From: Bacteroidaceae bacterium
GTDB taxonomy: Bacteria; Bacteroidota; Bacteroidia; Bacteroidales; Bacteroidaceae
Assembly (NCBI GenBank): GCA_011959205.1
Contig: BLLV01000063.1
Span: 1-47,941, forward strand
Length of the DNA: 47,941 nucleotides
Reading direction: 5' to 3'
Position numbers and translations under genes: made by a program. Positions 43,119 through 47,941 of the stretch are shown piece by piece. The notes under the pieces are model-generated. The model did no database searches. It was given only the letters and a program-made list of their open reading frames with translations, and had not been told where the DNA came from. How positions within the stretch are numbered: the first letter of the stretch is position 1; each line of letters opens with the position of its first letter.

Positions 43119-43256
43119 TTTTTCAATATTTTGATATCATATTTATAAGGTAACAGTCTTACCAACAGTATCTCCCAAATATAAAAATAGGGAAATTCAA
43201 TTTAATAACCAAATCTCCCCAAGGAATTTATAAACTATTTCTAACAATTAATCTGA

Positions 43257-44696
43257 TTAGAGAATACCCTTTACAGTTTCCAGCATACCCTTTTCTTGAA
43301 TAGAGTCAAGATCAGCTTTTACTGCTACGGTCAAGCCCGGAATATTATTCAAGTTCTCACCCCAAATAGATTCTGCAGCCAACACGCCTTCCGCTACTTT
43401 CTGAGTGCAGCCTGTAGCCCAAAGTTCTTTCAACAGATTCATGATTTCAGGAGCATCGTTCGGAACAATCTTAGCATCGTCAGCACGAACACCACCTTTA
43501 TAATAAGTGATGATAGCCGCCAGTCCCAATACCAAGCCTTTAGGCAACTCGCCCTTACGTTCCAGATAAACTTTCAAGCCCGGGAGGTCGCGAGTCTCAT
43601 ATTTAGGGAATGAGTTCAGCATGATAGAAGTCACCTGGTGATCAACAAACGGATTGTTGAAACGCTCCAAAACATCTTCCGCAAACTTCTTCAATTCTTC
43701 TTTCGGCAGATTCAGGGTTTCCATCAGTTCATCGAACATCACTTTGTGAATGTACTTGCCTACCACTTCGTGCTCGCAAGCCTCGCGCACAATGTTGATT
43801 CCAGACAGATAAGCCACCGGAGACAACACAGTGTGAGGACCGTTCAGCAAAGTGACTTTTCTTTCGTGATAAGGAGCTTCAGACGGAACGAACAATACAT
43901 TCAAACCGGCTTTGTCGGCAGGGAATTCCTTGGCGATCTCCTGCGGAGCTTCAATCACCCACAAATGGAAAATTTCTGCCTGTACCACCAGATTGTCATC
44001 ATACTGCAATTTTTCTTTAATAGCAGCGATATCTTTGCGGGGGAATCCCGGCACAATACGGTCTACCAAAGTAGCGTAGACACCACAAGCTTCCTCAAAC
44101 CATTGCTTGAAGTCTTCACCCAGGTTCCACAATTCAATATATTGATAGATGGTCTCTTTCAGTTTATGACCGTTCAAGAAAATCAATTCACAAGGGAAAA
44201 TAATCAAACCTTTGCTCTTGTCGCCATTAAACGTTTTATAACGGTGATACAGCAACTGAGTCAGTTTGCCCGGATAAGATGAAGCGGGGGCATCATCCAG
44301 CTTGCAGGCAGGATCAAAAGTGATACCAGCCTCTGTCGTATTAGAGATAACGAAACGCATTTCCGGCTGTTCCGCCAATTTCATAAATTCATCATTCTGA
44401 GAATAAGGGTTCAAGGCACGGCTGATCACATCAATTTTTGTCAGGCTATTTACCACCTGTCCTTTATCCAAACCCTGCAAGTTTACATGATACAGACAAT
44501 CTTGCGCGTTCAACATGTCAACCATCCCTTTTTCAATAGGTTGAACCACCACCACACTGCTGTTGAAATCAGTTTTTTCGTTCATGTTGTAGATAATCCA
44601 ATCCACAAACGCACGCAGGAAGTTACCCTCGCCAAATTGAATGATTCTTTCGGGACGTTGAGTCTTTACTGCTGTCTCCTTGTTTAATGCTTTCAT
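43257..44696 (-). CDS. uxaB: Tagaturonate reductase (altronate oxidoreductase)
   Basis: A 479-residue NAD-dependent enzyme of the mannitol/fructuronate dehydrogenase superfamily. It has an N-terminal IIQFGEGNFLRAFVDWII, VISNTTEAGITFDP, FPCELIFLNG, and a C-terminal domain with LNGPHTVLSPVAYLSG and FNNPFVDHQVTSIMLNS. It interconverts D-tagaturonate and D-altronate in galacturonate breakdown. Fructuronate reductase (UxuB) is a relative, but the FGEGNFLRAF start favours UxaB. It is divergent from uxaC, which makes its substrate. Confidence 0.92.
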   Translation of the reverse strand: MKALNKETAVKTQRPERIIQFGEGNFLRAFVDWIIYNMNEKTDFNSSVVVVQPIEKGMVDMLNAQDCLYHVNLQGLDKGQVVNSLTKIDVISRALNPYSQNDEFMKLAEQPEMRFVISNTTEAGITFDPACKLDDAPASSYPGKLTQLLYHRYKTFNGDKSKGLIIFPCELIFLNGHKLKETIYQYIELWNLGEDFKQWFEEACGVYATLVDRIVPGFPRKDIAAIKEKLQYDDNLVVQAEIFHLWVIEAPQEIAKEFPADKAGLNVLFVPSEAPYHERKVTLLNGPHTVLSPVAYLSGINIVREACEHEVVGKYIHKVMFDELMETLNLPKEELKKFAEDVLERFNNPFVDHQVTSIMLNSFPKYETRDLPGLKVYLERKGELPKGLVLGLAAIITYYKGGVRADDAKIVPNDAPEIMNLLKELWATGCTQKVAEGVLAAESIWGENLNNIPGLTVAVKADLDSIQEKGMLETVKGIL

Positions 44697-45020
44697 ATTT
44701 TTAATTATATTATGTGTTTATCCATACCTGTACTCATTGAAGACGAATCAGATTTATTGTGTACTCATAGTATTCATGCTTTCTCTTAAACGGTAATATA
44801 TATTTAAGTTTTTATGTATCATCATTTATCCAAGCATTTAAAATCTTTAAATCTTCGTCGCAAAGATACAAATAATTTTGTTATTCCAAATAAAATCTAT
44901 ACATTCGTGTTCGATAACGGTTAATAAATCTAAAGAGATGCTCTTTGACATCTTTTTTAGAATGAGGTTTTACTAAAAGTCAAAATAAGCAACAATTATA
45001 TAGATATAAAAAGACTACTT
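44697..45020. other. Divergent uxaB/uxaC control region
   Basis: This 324-bp gap has no gene. It contains the uxaB promoter (44861-44890) and, 4 bp beyond the uxaB -7 element, a plus-strand -7 candidate TAATTTTG (44873-44880). If used for uxaC this would give a leader of about 130 nt. No long inverted repeat for a GntR or LacI-type operator is evident. Confidence 0.5.
44861..44890 (-). promoter_or_regulatory. Promoter of uxaB
   Basis: TTTG (44890-44887), 18 bp, TATCTTTG (44868-44861) on the minus strand fits the Bacteroides pattern. It would give a leader of about 155 nt. Confidence 0.6.
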
Positions 45021-46427
45021 ATGAAAAACTTTATGGATGAAAACTTCCTGCTTCAGACAGAAACTGCGCAGAAGTTGTATCATGAACATGCGGCTAAAAT
45101 GCCTATTATTGATTACCACTGCCACCTGATTCCCCAGATGGTTGCTGACGACTATCAGTTCAAGTCACTGACAGAAATCTGGTTGGGTGGAGACCACTAT
45201 AAATGGCGTGCCATGCGTACCAACGGTGTGGACGAACGTTATTGTACCGGCAAAGACACCACGGATTGGGAAAAATTCGAAAAATGGGCGGAAACAGTTC
45301 CTTATACCTTCCGCAACCCATTATATCATTGGACTCATTTGGAATTGAAAACCGCATTTGGAATCAATAAAGTATTGAATCCGAAAACAGCCCGCGAAAT
45401 TTTTGATGAATGCAATGAAAAGCTTGCCAAACCAGAATACTCCGCACGAGGCATGATGCGTCGTTATCATGTGGAAACCGTTTGTACAACCGATGATCCG
45501 GTAGATTCATTGGAATATCACATCAAAACCCGTGAAAGCGGATTCGAAATTAAAATGCTCCCCACTTGGCGTCCGGACAAAGCAATGGCAGTAGAAGTTC
45601 CCGCTGATTTCCGTGCTTATATGGAAAAATTGTCTGCTGTAAGCGGTGTCACAATCTCTTCTTTCGATGACATGGTGGCTGCTTTGCGCAAACGTCATGA
45701 CTTCTTTGCTGAACAAGGTTGCAAATTGTCTGATCACGGAATTGAAGAGTTTTATGCCGAAGACTATACCGATGCTGAAATCAATGCTATATTTAATAAG
45801 GTATATGGTGGTACAGAACTTACCAAGGAAGAAATTCTGAAATTCAAATCAGCCATGCTGATCGTATTTGAGGAAATGGACTGGGAAAAAGGCTGGACTC
45901 AGCAGTTCCACTATGGAGCAATCCGCAACAACAACACCAAGATGTTCAAACTTCTGGGGCCTGATACCGGTTTCGATTCAATCGGTGAGTTTACCACCGC
46001 CAAAGCGATGGCTAAATTCCTTGACCGCCTGAATACAGAAGGAAAACTGACCAAAACGATCCTTTACAACTTGAATCCTTGTGCCAATGAAGTAATTGCT
46101 ACCATGTTAGGCAACTTCCAGGATGGTACAATTCCAGGCAAGATTCAATTCGGTTCTGGATGGTGGTTCCTCGACCAGAAAGACGGTATGGAAAAACAGA
46201 TGAATGCACTGTCATTGTTAGGTTTGTTGAGCCGCTTCGTAGGTATGCTGACAGACTCCCGTTCATTCCTGTCTTATCCGCGTCACGAATACTTCCGTCG
46301 TACTTTGTGCAACTTGCTGGGCAATGATGTAGAAAACGGCGAAATCCCTGCTTGCGAGATAGAACGCGTCAATCAGATGGTGGAAGATATTTGCTATAAT
46401 AATGCCAAGAAGTTCTTCCAGTTCTGA
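45021..46427 (+). CDS. uxaC: Uronate isomerase (glucuronate isomerase)
   Basis: A 468-residue enzyme of the amidohydrolase-like family. Near the N terminus is the metal-binding PIIDYHCHL. TTDDPVDSLEYH, LPTWRPDKA, QFHYGAIRNNN and, near the C terminus, MLTDSRSFLSYPRHEYFRR are characteristic of UxaC. It isomerises glucuronate to fructuronate and galacturonate to tagaturonate, the first intracellular step of hexuronate use. The product tagaturonate is the substrate of the divergent uxaB. Altronate dehydratase and the kinase/aldolase genes are not in the window. Confidence 0.96.
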   Translation: MKNFMDENFLLQTETAQKLYHEHAAKMPIIDYHCHLIPQMVADDYQFKSLTEIWLGGDHYKWRAMRTNGVDERYCTGKDTTDWEKFEKWAETVPYTFRNPLYHWTHLELKTAFGINKVLNPKTAREIFDECNEKLAKPEYSARGMMRRYHVETVCTTDDPVDSLEYHIKTRESGFEIKMLPTWRPDKAMAVEVPADFRAYMEKLSAVSGVTISSFDDMVAALRKRHDFFAEQGCKLSDHGIEEFYAEDYTDAEINAIFNKVYGGTELTKEEILKFKSAMLIVFEEMDWEKGWTQQFHYGAIRNNNTKMFKLLGPDTGFDSIGEFTTAKAMAKFLDRLNTEGKLTKTILYNLNPCANEVIATMLGNFQDGTIPGKIQFGSGWWFLDQKDGMEKQMNALSLLGLLSRFVGMLTDSRSFLSYPRHEYFRRTLCNLLGNDVENGEIPACEIERVNQMVEDICYNNAKKFFQF

Positions 46428-46459
46428 CAACCGTCAGAGTGCTGAATATAAATAAATGA

Positions 46460-46508
46460 GGATGGAACAAATGTGTATCCGACAAAGTTATCACTTTTTG
46501 TTCCATCC
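46460..46508. terminator. Inverted repeat between convergent uxaC and TlpA-like genes
   Basis: GGATGGAACAAA (46460-46471) pairs exactly with TTTGTTCCATCC (46497-46508) over a 25-nt loop. It lies between the uxaC stop (46427) and the end of the convergent gene (46518). A T-run is lacking, so this is a probable but not typical terminator. Confidence 0.5.
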
Positions 46509-46517
46509 CCATTTGTG

Positions 46518-47717
46518 TTATAGCAATTCTTCTATAGTTTCCGTTATTTCCTTATCAGTCTTTCCCATGCCATACCCTCGAATGACTTTCCGTATAATCC
46601 GTTCTTTATCCAAAATAAAGAAGTACGGAGCCGCCCCACCCGTTCGGTAATCTTCTATCACTTTATCATCTCCATCCAAAAACATATAATTCAATTCCTT
46701 TCTCTTTGCATAATTCTGAAGTGAATGCATCCGGCTCCAACTTTCAATGGCTACCAATTCAAAATCTTCTTCTTGGTACTTTCTTTTCAGCTCTTTCAGA
46801 AAAGGGATAGAAGCCTGGCAAGCTCCACAGCCTATTCCTGTTATATTTATCAAGATGACTTTACTTTTCAAATCACTCAATGACACAGGACGCTCCTTTA
46901 TATCATTCAATGTCCATTCTGGTGCTTTCTTACCCGTCAGATTAGCGGCCATATTCCTGGAAGGAGCGCCATAATCATATTTTTTTGTTTCATAACCTTG
47001 CGGAACATAATCGAAAACATCAAACCTGTCAATTGTTTCTTTGTTTATTTCCACATTACAACAAGTTTCCACCGATTTATTATGGGACATTGCTCTCCGT
47101 TTTTTATAAGGCAAATCATTCGATTTGTGAATCCACAGTTCATAAATAGAGGTCGGCTCTACATAGAAAGGAGGTGGAGGCATGTGATAAGCTTTACCAA
47201 AGAACTCCACTTGTGTGTCTTCATTTATGACAAGTTTAAAATGAAAATAATCCCCACAGTCTTCCAATGTGGTGGCTATGCTGTCTTCTGTCTCCAAAGC
47301 ATACCTGACGATATTTTTGCAATAATTAAAAAAAGGTGGGGACAACGGCCTGACAGGTAACGGCCTGGTGGTAAAATTATCGATTTTTATTTCCTTGACA
47401 GCATGATTCACCAACACACGTACTTCACCATTATAACCAAATTGAAACTCTCTATCATCACCTGTTCCCAAATTCACAAAACTTGCCCCTATCGTAGAAT
47501 CTGCCGGATTATCGAACTCTTTCACCGTATATTTTCTAATACTGGAAGGAATTGTATCATCCGGATTCCATACTTCGCCCTCCACTTCATACGTTGCCGA
47601 CTTAATCTGTTCCAAATTATCCAACACCTTTTTCAAATACTCTCTCTTGTCATCCTGGCCATTCACCACATGCACTGGCAATAACAAAAGAAAAAATAAA
47701 ATTGCTTTTGTTCTCAT
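46518..47717 (-). CDS. TlpA-like thiol-disulfide oxidoreductase, exported
   Basis: About 399 residues when started at the ATG at 47717 (MRTKAILFFLLLLPVHVVNG); the ATG 15 codons upstream would put charged residues before a clear signal peptide. After the signal sequence comes a domain of about 240 residues of unknown type. The C-terminal thioredoxin-like domain starts near residue 270 (KAPEWTLNDIKERPVSLSDL) and carries the redox motif CGAC in ITGIGCGACQASIPFL. It probably acts in the periplasm as a reductant or disulfide exchanger, a type common near polysaccharide and stress loci in Bacteroides. The contrast with the cysteine-less homologue at 25948-26442 is notable. Confidence 0.87.
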   Translation of the reverse strand: MRTKAILFFLLLLPVHVVNGQDDKREYLKKVLDNLEQIKSATYEVEGEVWNPDDTIPSSIRKYTVKEFDNPADSTIGASFVNLGTGDDREFQFGYNGEVRVLVNHAVKEIKIDNFTTRPLPVRPLSPPFFNYCKNIVRYALETEDSIATTLEDCGDYFHFKLVINEDTQVEFFGKAYHMPPPPFYVEPTSIYELWIHKSNDLPYKKRRAMSHNKSVETCCNVEINKETIDRFDVFDYVPQGYETKKYDYGAPSRNMAANLTGKKAPEWTLNDIKERPVSLSDLKSKVILINITGIGCGACQASIPFLKELKRKYQEEDFELVAIESWSRMHSLQNYAKRKELNYMFLDGDDKVIEDYRTGGAAPYFFILDKERIIRKVIRGYGMGKTDKEITETIEELL

Positions 47718-47872
47718 ACATTTCTTGGTTTTATTGATTCGTAAAATATTTTGTTGACACAAAGAAGAAAAAAAGCCTGTATCTCTGCAAAAGATTTATC
47801 TGAACTCTTTCTGAATTTTCTCCTTTTTCAGAAAAAAGTCAGATAAAACACCTGTTTTTCCTTATTGTTATT

Positions 47873-47880
47873 TACTTTTG
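47873..47880 (+). promoter_or_regulatory. -7 element for a gene beyond the window end
   Basis: TACTTTTG matches TAnnTTTG on the plus strand. The remaining 61 bp contain no convincing start of a gene, so its target would lie outside the window. Confidence 0.4.
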
Positions 47881-47941
47881 CATTTAGAAGTTACGAAAAG
47901 AGTGTAATTTATTGGAAATGAGCGTAGGTTAATTGCTCATG

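Noticed and set aside
44941..44974. TTTGACA-like box as the uxaC promoter
   Set aside because: No TAnnTTTG element follows at the right distance, so it does not fit the Bacteroides promoter pattern.

Overview
The window looks like chromosomal DNA from a gut Bacteroidales, most likely Bacteroides or Phocaeicola. This rests on AT-rich intergenic DNA, repeated -7 elements of the TAnnTTTG type (often with TTTG 18-20 bp upstream), weak Shine-Dalgarno signals, and characteristic families: a serine palmitoyltransferase, an HU-CCDC81/SPOR protein, a DUF4738-type lipoprotein and an FtsX-type permease cluster controlled by an NtrC-like regulator. I saw no phage, plasmid, insertion sequence or CRISPR. 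Species was not determined.

Layout. 0.1-0.4 kb: tRNA-Pro with promoter and terminator. 0.4-3.1 kb (minus): a sensor kinase and a sigma-54-dependent response regulator, the latter interrupted by a one-base insertion in a T8 run inside its Walker B motif. 3.3-16.6 kb (plus): TolC-like outer membrane protein, HlyD-like adaptor, three FtsX/MacB-like permeases, then one ABC ATPase and a fourth permease. Each half of this export cluster is preceded by a pair of GTGC-N6-GCAC dyads and a sigma-54-type -24/-12 promoter with identical spacing. 16.9-19.3 kb: divergent serine palmitoyltransferase and a lipid kinase. 19.4-29.2 kb: housekeeping genes (trmN6, lon-tgt-lptF/G family, HAD phosphatase, thioredoxin-fold protein, serB, DEAD-box helicase). 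29.3-30.2 kb: a gene-poor stretch with three short tandem arrays, one of which can be read as a heptad-repeat microprotein. 30.2-32.3 kb: ugd and a lipoprotein. 32.5-42.3 kb: HU/SPOR and zinc-ribbon/FHA proteins, then cobU-cobT-cobS-cobC (plus) facing cbiA-cobQ-cobD-cbiB (minus), with a small membrane protein and tRNA-Gly between them. 42.5-47.8 kb: a GNAT acetyltransferase, divergent uxaB and uxaC (hexuronate catabolism), and a TlpA-like oxidoreductase.

How the parts work together. The kinase/regulator pair and the export cluster look like one signal-responsive envelope transport regulon: regulator, paired operators, two sigma-54 promoters and a tripartite pump. The frameshift suggests this regulon is disabled, phase-variable or wrongly sequenced in this strain. 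The cobalamin genes cover a,c-diamide amidation, the remaining amidations, aminopropanol attachment and nucleotide loop assembly, so they form the later part of B12 synthesis; corrin ring genes are not in the window. All product calls come from reading motifs in the translated sequence; no database search was run.
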